Shown: piece after piece, positions 34,610-42,533 of the stretch
Position numbering within the stretch: position 1 is the first letter of the stretch
How the letters are laid out: each line of letters starts with the position of its first letter
Source: Cyclobacteriaceae bacterium
GTDB lineage: Bacteria; Bacteroidota; Bacteroidia; Cytophagales; Cyclobacteriaceae
Assembly (NCBI GenBank): GCA_958296015.1
Contig: CATQIH010000046.1
Span: forward strand, 36,474-100,473
Direction: 5' to 3'
DNA length: 64,000 bases
Position numbers and translations under genes: made by a program
Notes under the pieces: model-generated
Told to the model about the DNA's origin: nothing
Databases searched by the model: none
The model's input: the letters and a program-made list of their open reading frames with translations, nothing else

Positions 34610-35248
34610 CTATTTTTGTTCCGGTATAATTAGCTTTCCCTTCACATACAGCTTGTAGTCTTCGCAGGTCATACGACCATATTCATCGCTGTAGGGGCAT
34701 GTTTTATAAACAGAAGCACCCAGTCGGCCTTTTTGTACGATCACGCCATCGCCCTGACAAACCGGGCAGGTAACATATGGATGCTCTGTACAATCTATGT
34801 CAGATGCTTTTTTGCTGGCAGTTGCATTACCTTTTGCAGGTTTGCTACTATTCTTACTGGACGAAGTAGTTTTGAATCCGGCCCTGGCTAGTTCTGTGTA
34901 CTCCGTAGCCTGATCGTAGAATGTACCATAGCTGCCTTTCAGTTCTATGTATTTGGTCAGCCAGTCTATGCTTTGCTTATACTTCTGAAGGTGATAAGAG
35001 TTTTTGCCAAAATAAAAACACAGGTCGGCAGGCACGGTCTTCACGGAAGCCAGCACCGCCCTGAACTCAGTATCGGCTTCCTTGTAAGCTCCCTTGTTCA
35101 TCAGACTTACACCCTGGGTAATTTCCTGATCAAACTCATTAGCCGGATCATTCTCTAAAGGAGCACTATTGCTTTGTGCATTGCCGGTAAAAATCATGCA
35201 TATAATAGAAAACATCAACAAAAATACTTTCATCATAATCGTCTTCAT
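34610..35248 (-). CDS. Secreted protein with TPR-like region and CxxC zinc motif
   Basis: Start chosen at MKTIMMKVFLLMFSIICMIF (35248), which gives a clean signal peptide ending TGNAQS. Residues about 30-130 are helical with TPR-like spacing (EITQGVSLMNKGAYKEADTEF, YFGKNSYHLQKYKQSIDWL). A Ser/Lys-rich linker follows, then a zinc-ribbon-like end: CTEHPYVTCPVCQGDGVI resembles a DnaJ-type CxxCxGxG half-site, followed by KTCPYSDEYGRMTC. It is probably a periplasmic scaffold. Family unknown. Confidence 0.6.
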   Translation of the reverse strand: MKTIMMKVFLLMFSIICMIFTGNAQSNSAPLENDPANEFDQEITQGVSLMNKGAYKEADTEFRAVLASVKTVPADLCFYFGKNSYHLQKYKQSIDWLTKYIELKGSYGTFYDQATEYTELARAGFKTTSSSKNSSKPAKGNATASKKASDIDCTEHPYVTCPVCQGDGVIVQKGRLGASVYKTCPYSDEYGRMTCEDYKLYVKGKLIIPEQK

Positions 35249-35380
35249 GGCCAAAATACGCGCATCAGGTACTTTCATATTTTTCATACTTCCCTAAAAT
35301 AACGCAATAACACGAAAATATTGAATCTGAAAAACAAAAGAGTTGTTAAATTGCAACGGAATTTAAAAAAACAGAAGACC

Positions 35381-35833
35381 ATGCGTATTCACGCCGAACA
35401 TATTCACGCCGAACGTATTCACGCCAGTCCGGAAAAGCATAAGCTGGAAGAAGGAGCAGAAATGTTGCTACAGTTTGACAAACGTGGTGGCCTGCTGCCG
35501 GTAGTGGTACAGGAACAGGCTACCGGCCTGATTCTGATGGTAGGTTATGCCAACTACGAAGCGGTGCAGACGACGCTGCAAAAAAAGCTGGCTACCTTCT
35601 GGAGCACTTCGCGCCAGCAACTGTGGACCAAAGGTGAGACTTCCGGCGATTATCTGATTATCAAAGAAATATTAACGGATTGCGACCAGGATGCGTTAGT
35701 GTATGTAGTAGAGAAAAAGACCACTGGTGTCTGCCACACCAGAGACCAGCATCAGGCAGCCAGGCAAACCTGTTTCTACCGTCGTGTTGATCTGGAAACA
35801 AATAACCTGATAAAGATTGAAGCGTTTAAATAA
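35381..35833 (+). CDS. hisI: Phosphoribosyl-AMP cyclohydrolase
   Basis: Third step of histidine synthesis, opening the adenine ring of phosphoribosyl-AMP. The core runs LLQFDKRGGLLPVVVQEQ, GLILMVGYANYEA, WSTSRQQLWTKGETSGD and DCDQDALVYVVEK, then CHTRD and TCFYRR with the zinc and magnesium ligands. Between CHT and CFY there are about seven extra residues (RDQHQAARQT) compared with the usual CHTGRRSCFYR. The N-terminus carries an in-frame repeat IHAEHIHAERIHAS encoded by three 15-bp units. No phosphoribosyl-ATP pyrophosphatase domain follows. The ATG at 35381 fits better than an upstream TTG. Its stop overlaps the cysS start (TAATG). Confidence 0.9.
   Translation: MRIHAEHIHAERIHASPEKHKLEEGAEMLLQFDKRGGLLPVVVQEQATGLILMVGYANYEAVQTTLQKKLATFWSTSRQQLWTKGETSGDYLIIKEILTDCDQDALVYVVEKKTTGVCHTRDQHQAARQTCFYRRVDLETNNLIKIEAFK
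35384..35428. repeat. 15-bp tandem repeat at the 5' end of hisI
   Basis: Three copies of CGTATTCACGCCGAA, the second with CAT for CGT and the third ending CAGT. The unit is a multiple of three, so each copy adds five residues (IHAE plus H or R) and keeps the frame. Confidence 0.92.
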
Positions 35834-37419
35834 TGCCTAGAGCGAGAATTTTATATCCTATGAACCAATACATTGAAGCAAAATACCCACAGTTTCCCGT
35901 ACACCTCTACAATAGCTTAACCAGAGAAAAAGAACGCTTCCAGCCGATCAACCCGCCCGCAGTAGGCATGTATGTATGTGGCCCTACCGTCTATGGCGAT
36001 CCGCATCTGGGACATGGCCGTTCAGCTATTATCTTCGATGTGGTTTTTCGCTACCTGAATTTTCTGGGCTATAAAGTGAGATATGTACGCAACATCACCG
36101 ATGTAGGGCATATGGAAAATGAAGTGGATGAAACCGGAGAAGACAAGATTGAAAAGAAGGCCCGCCTACACCAGCTGGAACCTATGGAAGTAGCCCAGCA
36201 CTATACCAATGTTTACCGTTCCTACATGGCACAGCTCAACGTGCTGCCGCCCAGCATAGAGCCTACGGCTTCCGGACATATCATAGAGCAGATACAGGTC
36301 ATCAGAAAGATCATAGACAATGGTTTTGCCTATGTGATCAATGGTTCGGTATATTTTGATGTGCAAACCTATGCCGCTCAGTACCCATACGGCGAACTAA
36401 GCGGTAAGGTGCTGGAAGACCTGCAAGCAAACACGCGCACACTACAAGGCCAGGACGAGAAGAAAAGTCCGTTTGATTTTGCTTTGTGGAAAAAAGCCAA
36501 ACCCGAACATATCATGAAGTGGGAGTCGCCCTGGAGCCTGGGCTTTCCGGGCTGGCACCTGGAATGCACCGCCATGAGTTCGAAGTACCTTGGCATTCCC
36601 TTCGACCTGCACGGTGGCGGACAGGACCTGAAGTTTCCGCACCACGAAGGAGAGATTGCTCAGAGTATGAGTGCCTTTGGCTGCGAGCCGGTCAATTATT
36701 GGATGCACAACAACATGCTCACCATCAACGGGCAGAAGATGAGCAAGTCGCTGGGCAACTTCATCACTTTAGAGCAATTGTTTAGTGGTAACCATGAACT
36801 ACTCGAAAAAAGCTACAGTCCGATGACCATGCGCTTTTTTATCCTACAGGCACACTATGGCAGCCAGATTGATTTCTCCAATGAAGCCTTGCAAGCTTCC
36901 GAAAAAGGGCTTGCCCGGCTGATCAATTCTTTGGATTACCTTGATAAGCTGGAAGACAGTGACAGCGGTGGGCAGGTAGATATGGCTTTGGAAAATGAAA
37001 TCTCGGACATGATCAACAACTGCTATGTGTACATGAGCGACGATTTTAATACGGCCAAAGTCATTGCTTCGCTATTTGAACTAAGTGCCAAGATCAATGC
37101 GTTCTACCATCAGCAACTTCCGCTTTCAGCAATTTCACCAGAAACGCTGGAAGCGTTGCGAAACACGTTCAAAGGATTCATCACAGACGTGCTGGGCTTG
37201 AGAAGTGTATCTACGCCAAGCGTATTCACATCGAGCGAAAAGAGCAATAATCAGCACCAGTTGGATGCCGTGGTAGATCTGCTGATTAGCCTGAGAAATC
37301 AGGCACGCACATCACGGGACTTTGCCACGGCCGATAAGATACGGGATGACCTGAAAGCGATCGGTATACAACTAAAAGATGAGAAGAGTGGTCAGACGTC
37401 TTTCTCTATGATTCATTAA
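35833..37419 (+). CDS. cysS: Cysteinyl-tRNA synthetase
   Basis: Charges tRNA-Cys. Class I synthetase with VGMYVCGPTVYGDPHLGHGRSA (zinc Cys and HIGH-type HLGHGR), WHLECTAMSS, GGGQDLKFPHHEGEIAQS and the KMSKS loop INGQKMSKSLGNF. The 528-residue length includes the C-terminal DALR-type helical domain and an end segment ARTSRDFATADKIRDDL. Translation may start at 35833 (overlapping the hisI stop) or at 35860 (MNQYIEAKYPQFPVHLYNS), which matches the family better. Confidence 0.96.
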   Translation: MPRARILYPMNQYIEAKYPQFPVHLYNSLTREKERFQPINPPAVGMYVCGPTVYGDPHLGHGRSAIIFDVVFRYLNFLGYKVRYVRNITDVGHMENEVDETGEDKIEKKARLHQLEPMEVAQHYTNVYRSYMAQLNVLPPSIEPTASGHIIEQIQVIRKIIDNGFAYVINGSVYFDVQTYAAQYPYGELSGKVLEDLQANTRTLQGQDEKKSPFDFALWKKAKPEHIMKWESPWSLGFPGWHLECTAMSSKYLGIPFDLHGGGQDLKFPHHEGEIAQSMSAFGCEPVNYWMHNNMLTINGQKMSKSLGNFITLEQLFSGNHELLEKSYSPMTMRFFILQAHYGSQIDFSNEALQASEKGLARLINSLDYLDKLEDSDSGGQVDMALENEISDMINNCYVYMSDDFNTAKVIASLFELSAKINAFYHQQLPLSAISPETLEALRNTFKGFITDVLGLRSVSTPSVFTSSEKSNNQHQLDAVVDLLISLRNQARTSRDFATADKIRDDLKAIGIQLKDEKSGQTSFSMIH

Positions 37420-37520
37420 GTACATAGGAGGGATTTTGTTGAATCTCTTACATGTTGGCAACCGGTGCTGTTTTGCTATTGCAGTATTGCAGCCAATCGG
37501 TTACATTTTCTAAAAAAAGC

Positions 37521-38036
37521 ATGATTTTATCAGGACTAGAAATTGAAAAACTAATGGGCACTGAAATTTTTATTGATCCTTATCACCCGGATCAGTTAAA
37601 TCCCAACAGTTATAATTTAAGGCTTCACCACGAATTACTGGTATACGAAGATACCACGCTGGATATGAAGAAAGACAACCCGGTGAAGAAGATCATTATC
37701 CCGGAAGATGGTTATGTGATTGAGCCCGGCAAACTGTACCTGGGCAGAACCGTAGAAACTACCCAGGCCGAGCACCATGTGCCCAAGCTGGAAGGGCGGT
37801 CTTCTATCGGACGGCTCGGAATTATGGTGCATCTGACGGCGGGGCTAGGTAATATTGGCTCAAAAGGCTTCTGGACGCTGGAGATTGCCTGTATCCAGCC
37901 TGTAAGAATTTATCCAAATGTAGCGATTTGCCAGATATACTTTCATGATATTAAAGGAGAGCACGTTAAATACAACAGCAGCAAATACCACCATGAAGAT
38001 ATTCAACCTAGCCTGATCTTTCAGGAACTAACTTAA
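37521..38036 (+). CDS. dcd: dCTP deaminase
   Basis: Converts dCTP to dUTP for thymidylate synthesis. Protein of 171 residues from ATG 37521: MILSGLEIEKLMG, then LNPNSYNLRLHHELLVYE, AEHHVPKLEGRSSIGRLGIMVHLTAG (catalytic Glu and Arg/Ser) and a terminal Y-N-S-S-K-Y. Shorter than E. coli Dcd but within the family's range. An upstream in-frame ATG at 37452 lacks similarity. Confidence 0.92.
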   Translation: MILSGLEIEKLMGTEIFIDPYHPDQLNPNSYNLRLHHELLVYEDTTLDMKKDNPVKKIIIPEDGYVIEPGKLYLGRTVETTQAEHHVPKLEGRSSIGRLGIMVHLTAGLGNIGSKGFWTLEIACIQPVRIYPNVAICQIYFHDIKGEHVKYNSSKYHHEDIQPSLIFQELT

Positions 38037-38221
38037 AAAGCTCAGCCATAGCTTCCTGGCTTGCTCTCGCTTCAGACTGTATTTCTCCCTTGCATCAGAT
38101 TGTATCTGAAGCGTAAACTCTTTTCCCTCGCACTTGCCTGGCTTCAGTTTGAAACTGAAGCAAGAAAGAAAAACCAGTAAGAGAGATAGCAACCGTACTA
38201 CACTAAAAACCTAATCGGCCT
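38037..38221. repeat. Cluster of short palindromes between dcd and yidD
   Basis: Three related hairpin-like words in 130 bases: GCTTCAGACTGTATTTC, then ATCAGATTGTATCTGAAGC, then GCTTCAGTTTGAAACTGAAGC, the last a perfect 10-bp stem around one base. All share the GCTTCAG/CTGAAGC ends. They resemble decayed copies of one palindromic repeat (REP-like). Confidence 0.6.
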
Positions 38222-38485
38222 ATGAAGAAAGTCTTGTCTTCTGTATTGATCCTGCTGGTAAGATTCTATCAGCTAAGCATTTCACCGCTGCTAGGTTCCA
38301 ACTGTCGGCATACGCCTACCTGTTCGCAATATATGATTAATGCTATACGGGAATGGGGAGCCTTGAAGGGAGGCTGGCTGGGTATCAAACGCATTGCCCG
38401 ATGCCACCCCTGGGGCACTTCCGGCTACGACCCGGTGCCGAAGAAAAGTGAAATTTTAAAATACAATACACAAAAAAAACAATAG
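38222..38485 (+). CDS. yidD: Membrane protein insertion efficiency factor YidD
   Basis: Small amphipathic membrane-associated protein (87 residues) that helps YidC insert proteins into the inner membrane. The whole family signature is present: [49 protein letters not shown] and a final GYDPVP. rnpA and yidC, its usual partners, are not adjacent. Confidence 0.95.
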   Translation: MKKVLSSVLILLVRFYQLSISPLLGSNCRHTPTCSQYMINAIREWGALKGGWLGIKRIARCHPWGTSGYDPVPKKSEILKYNTQKKQ

Positions 38486-38612
38486 ATAAATACTGAAATA
38501 CCAAACCACCATATGTAGTTGTAGAGTTGATTTGATTAGCAAAGTTTGAAGCTTGTATTTTTAGTGGTTAGCATTTATTTGCGATTTGACTTTTGAAAAT
38601 TGTTTATTTAAG

Positions 38613-39062
38613 ATGAAGCAGGACGAACGACATATGCAACGCGCCTTGGAGCTTGCCTGGCGGGGTGCAGGGAAAGTAGCCCCTAACCCCATGGTCGGCT
38701 GCGTGATTGTCAGCAACGGGCAGGTGATCGGAGAAGGCTGGCATCAGCAATACGGGCAGCCACATGCCGAACCCAATGCGGTGGCAAGTGTTTCTGACAA
38801 AAACTTATTGAAAGGAAGTACAGTTTATGTAACTTTGGAACCCTGCTCTCACTACGGCAAAACGCCTCCCTGCGCCGATTTGCTGATCAGGCATGAAGTG
38901 GGCAAGGTGGTCATTGCCAACACAGATCCGAATCCGCTGGTGAATGGTGACGGCATCCGAAAGCTCCGGAAAGCAGGTATTGAAGTAGAGATAGGTGTGC
39001 TGCAACAGGAGGCGCAGGCACTTAACCAAGCGTTTTTCAGTCAGATGAAACCCAAAGCATAA
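38613..39062 (+). CDS. ribD: RibD deaminase domain only (diaminohydroxyphosphoribosylaminopyrimidine deaminase)
   Basis: Second step of riboflavin synthesis. The cytidine-deaminase-like domain is intact: [40 protein letters not shown] (zinc His and catalytic Glu), [19 protein letters not shown] (zinc Cys pair) and [22 protein letters not shown]. The protein stops at residue 149 ([13 protein letters not shown]), exactly where normal RibD crosses into the reductase domain with KRPYV. No reductase is encoded before trhO, which starts five bases later. Either a separate reductase exists elsewhere or this is a truncated paralogue. Confidence 0.88.
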   Translation: MKQDERHMQRALELAWRGAGKVAPNPMVGCVIVSNGQVIGEGWHQQYGQPHAEPNAVASVSDKNLLKGSTVYVTLEPCSHYGKTPPCADLLIRHEVGKVVIANTDPNPLVNGDGIRKLRKAGIEVEIGVLQQEAQALNQAFFSQMKPKA

Positions 39063-39066
39063 AGCC

Positions 39067-40089
39067 ATGAAACTGCGGAATTTGACAGACAAAAAGGTCC
39101 TAAAACAACAGCTACAGGAAAGCAACGAAGAGCGTATCACCCTTTCCTTCTACAAGTATATTTACATTACTGACCCGCACGCCTTCCGTGACCAATTATT
39201 TACTGATCTGTTGGCTTTGCGGGTACTGGGTAGAGTTTATATTGCCTCAGAAGGCACCAATGCGCAGATCAGCGTGCCCGTTGAGACACATGATCAGCTT
39301 CAGGATTTTCTGGATAACGATACCTCCCTGAGGGGTATCCGCCTCAACCTGGCCGTAGAACATGGCAAGTCTTTTTACGCACTCAAAATAAAGGTCAGAG
39401 ATAAGATCGTGGCCGATGGCCTGAACGACAATACGTTTGACGTAACCGACAAAGGCATTCACCTGAGTGCAGAAGAATTTAACCGACTGGCAGAAGACCC
39501 CAATACCGTGATTGTGGATATGCGCAACCATTATGAAAGTGAGGTAGGGCATTTTGAAAACGCGCTCCTGCCGGATGTGGATACCTTCAGAGATTCCTTA
39601 CCCATTGTTGAAGATACCCTAAAACCTTACAAAGACAAACACATTGTGATGTACTGCACCGGCGGTATCCGCTGCGAAAAGGCCAGTGCCTACTTTAAGC
39701 ATCGTGGCTTTCCGAACGTTTATCAGCTGGAAGGGGGCATTATCAAATATGCACAGGATGTAAAGGCTAAAGGATTACCTAATAAGTTTAAAGGTAAGAA
39801 TTTTGTGTTTGATGAACGGCTAGGCGAGCGTGTCTCCGAAGAGATCATCAGCTACTGCCACCAATGCGGAAAACCATGCGATACGCACACCAACTGTAAA
39901 AATGAAGCCTGTCACCTGCTTTTTATACAGTGTGAGGAATGCAGGGAAAAATACCATGCCTGCTGCTCTGATGCTTGCAAAGACTTTGTGTCGCTTTCCG
40001 AAGAAGAGCAGAGAAAACAGAGAAAAGGTAAAGCAACTGAACGTAATATTTTCAGAAAAGGCCGCGCCGATCATCTGAGTCAGCGATAA
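39067..40089 (+). CDS. trhO: Oxygen-dependent tRNA uridine(34) hydroxylase (rhodanese family)
   Basis: YceA/TrhO family enzyme that hydroxylates the wobble uridine of certain tRNAs in prephenate-independent manner. The N-terminal acylphosphatase-like domain has LSFYKYIYITDP and GRVYIASEGTNAQISVP. The rhodanese domain carries the active Cys in MYCTGGIRCEKASAYFKHRGF (Cys197), followed by VYQLEGGI. The C-terminal cysteine cluster (YCHQCGKPCDTHTNC, QCEECREKYHACCSDAC) fits the family's zinc-binding tail. Full length. It follows ribD by four bases, so they are probably cotranscribed. Confidence 0.92.
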   Translation: MKLRNLTDKKVLKQQLQESNEERITLSFYKYIYITDPHAFRDQLFTDLLALRVLGRVYIASEGTNAQISVPVETHDQLQDFLDNDTSLRGIRLNLAVEHGKSFYALKIKVRDKIVADGLNDNTFDVTDKGIHLSAEEFNRLAEDPNTVIVDMRNHYESEVGHFENALLPDVDTFRDSLPIVEDTLKPYKDKHIVMYCTGGIRCEKASAYFKHRGFPNVYQLEGGIIKYAQDVKAKGLPNKFKGKNFVFDERLGERVSEEIISYCHQCGKPCDTHTNCKNEACHLLFIQCEECREKYHACCSDACKDFVSLSEEEQRKQRKGKATERNIFRKGRADHLSQR

Positions 40090-40305
40090 AATTCACATAA
40101 CTATTGTTTATCTATATGAGCTGTACACTCCTGTTGCATAGCTTTTTTTGTGATATTTCAAGATCGTACAATATTCCTGTTTTTATGCATATGTACCGTT
40201 TCCGACCTCAAAAGAAAGCTTCCTTTTCCTAAATATGGTATTTTAGCAGGTAAGTTCATTTCATACTTATGATGCTATTATACCACACTTATATTTTTTG
40301 AGAAG

Positions 40306-41277
40306 ATGCCCAAAGCGAAATATTATTATGACACAGACACGTGCAAGTACGAGCCTATCAGAGCTACTACCAGAGATATCATCATTGATGGCATCATGAT
40401 CACCTCGTTGATCATCGTGGCGGCTTTGTCAGTGGTCATTCTGTACATGAGCTATTTTGATTCCCCTAAAGAAAGTTTGCTTAGAGCTGAAAACAAGAAG
40501 CTTCATTTCTACTACAACATGCTGCAAAAAGATATGGGAGATATTTCTCAGACAATGTCTTCTTTGCAGGAAAGAGATGACCACATCTACCGCACAATCT
40601 ACGAACAGCATCCTATTCCGGAGTCTATACGCAGAGCAGGCATTGGCGGTGCCGAAAGATACAAGCATCTTCATGAAGCAAAACTGGAAGATGAAGAAAC
40701 TATCCTGAATACTGTTTCTAACCTCGACCAGTTGAAGCGGCAGATGTACATCCAAACCAAATCTTATGATGAGATCATGGGGCTGGCCGACAACCAGCAG
40801 GTGATGCTGGCCTCCATACCTGCCATTCCTCCTATTTCCACTTCTCAGTCTTACCTGGCCTCCGGCTTTGGTATGCGCCTGCATCCTATCCATAAGGTCA
40901 GAAAGCTTCACACCGGGCTGGACTTTGCTGCCAGAATAGGCACACCAATCTATGCTACTGGTGGGGGGAAAATTACTAAGGTATCCAGTAGCCTGCACGG
41001 GTATGGCAAGCAGATAGAGATTGATCATGGCTTTGGCTTTGTAACCAAATACGCGCACATGTCGGAATTTAAAGTTAAAATAAACCAGAGAGTGAAAAGA
41101 GGAGAATGTATTGGCTACTCAGGTAATACAGGAGGCTCTACAGGTCCGCACCTCCACTACGAAGTCATCAAAGGCCACAAAAAAGTAAACCCAATCCACT
41201 ATATCTATCAGGATATCACCAATAAGGAATATGAAACACTGCTGAAACGGGCTTCTATTGAAAACGAATCTCTATAA
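40306..41277 (+). CDS. M23-family metallopeptidase (LytM/NlpD type)
   Basis: Envelope protein of 323 residues. It has a transmembrane helix at about 28-50 (IIIDGIMITSLIIVAALSVV), a coiled-coil-like region and a LytM domain. The zinc ligands are in KLHTGLDFAA (His, Asp), and in GPHLHYEVIKG (His-x-His). The catalytic domain is SGFGMRLHPIHKVRKL onward. It probably cleaves peptidoglycan cross-links or regulates a cell-wall hydrolase. This membrane-anchored form is common in Bacteroidota. Confidence 0.92.
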   Translation: MPKAKYYYDTDTCKYEPIRATTRDIIIDGIMITSLIIVAALSVVILYMSYFDSPKESLLRAENKKLHFYYNMLQKDMGDISQTMSSLQERDDHIYRTIYEQHPIPESIRRAGIGGAERYKHLHEAKLEDEETILNTVSNLDQLKRQMYIQTKSYDEIMGLADNQQVMLASIPAIPPISTSQSYLASGFGMRLHPIHKVRKLHTGLDFAARIGTPIYATGGGKITKVSSSLHGYGKQIEIDHGFGFVTKYAHMSEFKVKINQRVKRGECIGYSGNTGGSTGPHLHYEVIKGHKKVNPIHYIYQDITNKEYETLLKRASIENESL

Positions 41278-41293
41278 GTGAGTTATAAATATA

Positions 41294-41437
41294 ATGAAAG
41301 CTTCGCTGAGAGGTGAATGGATTGAGGTAGAAGATCGGCAGTTTCTCAACAAGATGAAGAAGCCGCTTAGAGTAAACACCACCGTTTTTGAAGCTGATAT
41401 TATTTACGCGAGCTACTCCATAGCACAATACCTATAA
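41294..41437 (+). CDS. Short open frame, possible gene remnant
   Basis: 47 residues starting MKASLRGEWIEVEDRQFLNK, 16 bases after the M23 stop. It overlaps the end of the opposite-strand small membrane gene by 38 bases. The sequence is charged and protein-like but too short to place. It may be a truncated domain or chance. Confidence 0.3.
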   Translation: MKASLRGEWIEVEDRQFLNKMKKPLRVNTTVFEADIIYASYSIAQYL

Positions 41438-41603
41438 TGAGCACAACCAAACTTATGATGAAAGGCGTATAATTGGCCTGACTGACTACTACATCAAATC
41501 CCAGAAAGTTAAAACTATCCGAATCATTCATGACCTGAATACCTGTACTCACAGAGGCAATGGCTCCGATGATTGTCAAAATAATGCCGACTATTTTTTT
41601 CAT
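41400..41603 (-). CDS. Small two-helix membrane protein
   Basis: 67 residues from MKKIVGIILTIIGAIASVST (41603), with two hydrophobic helices (about 4-20 and 47-63) separated by a short loop, NDSDSFNFLGFDVVVSQANY, and ending SSSRK. Start chosen because the upstream frame extension is not conserved-looking. The pattern resembles small uncharacterised inner-membrane proteins of Bacteroidota. No function is inferred. Confidence 0.6.
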   Translation of the reverse strand: MKKIVGIILTIIGAIASVSTGIQVMNDSDSFNFLGFDVVVSQANYTPFIISLVVLIIGIVLWSSSRK

Positions 41604-41660
41604 ATTGCCTATTATTTGAAAGAGTAAACCGCAAAGATAATGATATCTATGGATTATTAT

Positions 41661-41687
41661 AAAAAAAGCAACCAAATAGGTTGCTTT
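41661..41687 (-). terminator. Intrinsic terminator after the cytochrome c gene
   Basis: AAAGCAACC and GGTTGCTTT form a 9-bp stem around a short AAATA loop. On the minus strand it is followed by a run of T residues. It lies 34 bases past the stop at 41721. Confidence 0.85.
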
Positions 41688-41720
41688 ACTTATTATATGA
41701 AGTACTTGTTTTTTCTCTGG

Positions 41721-42380
41721 TTACTCCTGCTTTCCTGATTTCCTTGCTACAGCGAAGATGATACCTATCAGAACAAGCATTACTGCTAATACTAAGAAAA
41801 TGGTACCCAAAGGCAAACCGGAAGATACATCCTCGGAAGTTTCCCCACTATTGTCTTTCTGAGAATAAGCTTCTGAATTCTCTGTCATAGAGGTAGCCTC
41901 ATCTACGTTATTGGAACTGCTGGCTCCATTTACTCCTCCGGATGAAGTACTGGAAGAAGACTCTGCTTTGATATAAGACATAATGGCTATAATATCATCA
42001 TTAGACAAAAACTCGAAGTTGGGCATCACTACGCGGTTGTATTGCTCATAAAGCTGTACGGCATAGGCATCTTTCTCGTCATTGATCACGTTCTGAGAGT
42101 TTTTGATAAACTTGAGCAACCAGGGCAATGGTCTGCGTTGGTATACGCTGGCCAGAGCAGGGCCTATCACTTGTTGACCAATCTGATGACATGCAGTGCA
42201 GTGTTGTCCAAACAAAGAACGTCCTTGGGCCACCGTAGCCTCATCGGTGGGTATTTCAACGGTATTGGCTGCGCCGCCAGAAGTATCCTGAGCAGAAGCT
42301 TCTGAAAATATGCCTAATACAAAACAGCACATAAGTATGAACAAATAATTTACGTGGTAATAACTTCTCCTGACTTGCAT
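41721..42380 (-). CDS. Membrane-anchored monohaem cytochrome c
   Basis: Protein of 219 residues: N-terminal signal, haem-binding CTACH (Cys61-His65, in GRSLFGQHCTACHQIGQQVIGPAL), and a likely axial Met at about 119 in RVVMPNFEFLSNDDIIAIMSYIK. A Ser/Asn-rich linker follows, with a C-terminal transmembrane helix (LPLGTIFLVLAVMLVLIGIIF). Class I soluble-type fold tethered at the C-terminus. It resembles stand-alone electron-transfer cytochromes of Bacteroidota that feed a terminal oxidase. No oxidase genes are adjacent. Confidence 0.9.
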   Translation of the reverse strand: MQVRRSYYHVNYLFILMCCFVLGIFSEASAQDTSGGAANTVEIPTDEATVAQGRSLFGQHCTACHQIGQQVIGPALASVYQRRPLPWLLKFIKNSQNVINDEKDAYAVQLYEQYNRVVMPNFEFLSNDDIIAIMSYIKAESSSSTSSGGVNGASSSNNVDEATSMTENSEAYSQKDNSGETSEDVSSGLPLGTIFLVLAVMLVLIGIIFAVARKSGKQE

Positions 42381-42470
42381 AACAAAAAATGTATAGTTTA
42401 TTAAAAAATTTCTTACACAATATAAAATCAGAAACCCCTGAAATGTTTGAAAATATGGTTAAAATATTCA

Positions 42471-42525
42471 GTAGTCGGTGGTCACCTTAGTGTATTAGTT
42501 ATCAACCATAAAAGCCACCGACTAC
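42471..42525 (-). terminator. Long hairpin downstream of parC
   Basis: Perfect 11-bp inverted repeat: GTAGTCGGTGG (42471-42481) and CCACCGACTAC (42515-42525), with a loop of 33 bases. It lies eight bases past the parC stop, and on the minus strand an AT-rich stretch follows. It may be a terminator or mRNA-end stabiliser. Confidence 0.55.
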
Positions 42526-42533
42526 CAACATAC

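Noticed and set aside
38613..39062. Frameshift hiding the RibD reductase domain
   Set aside because: All frames after 39062 were read; trhO begins at 39067 and no reductase motif appears.
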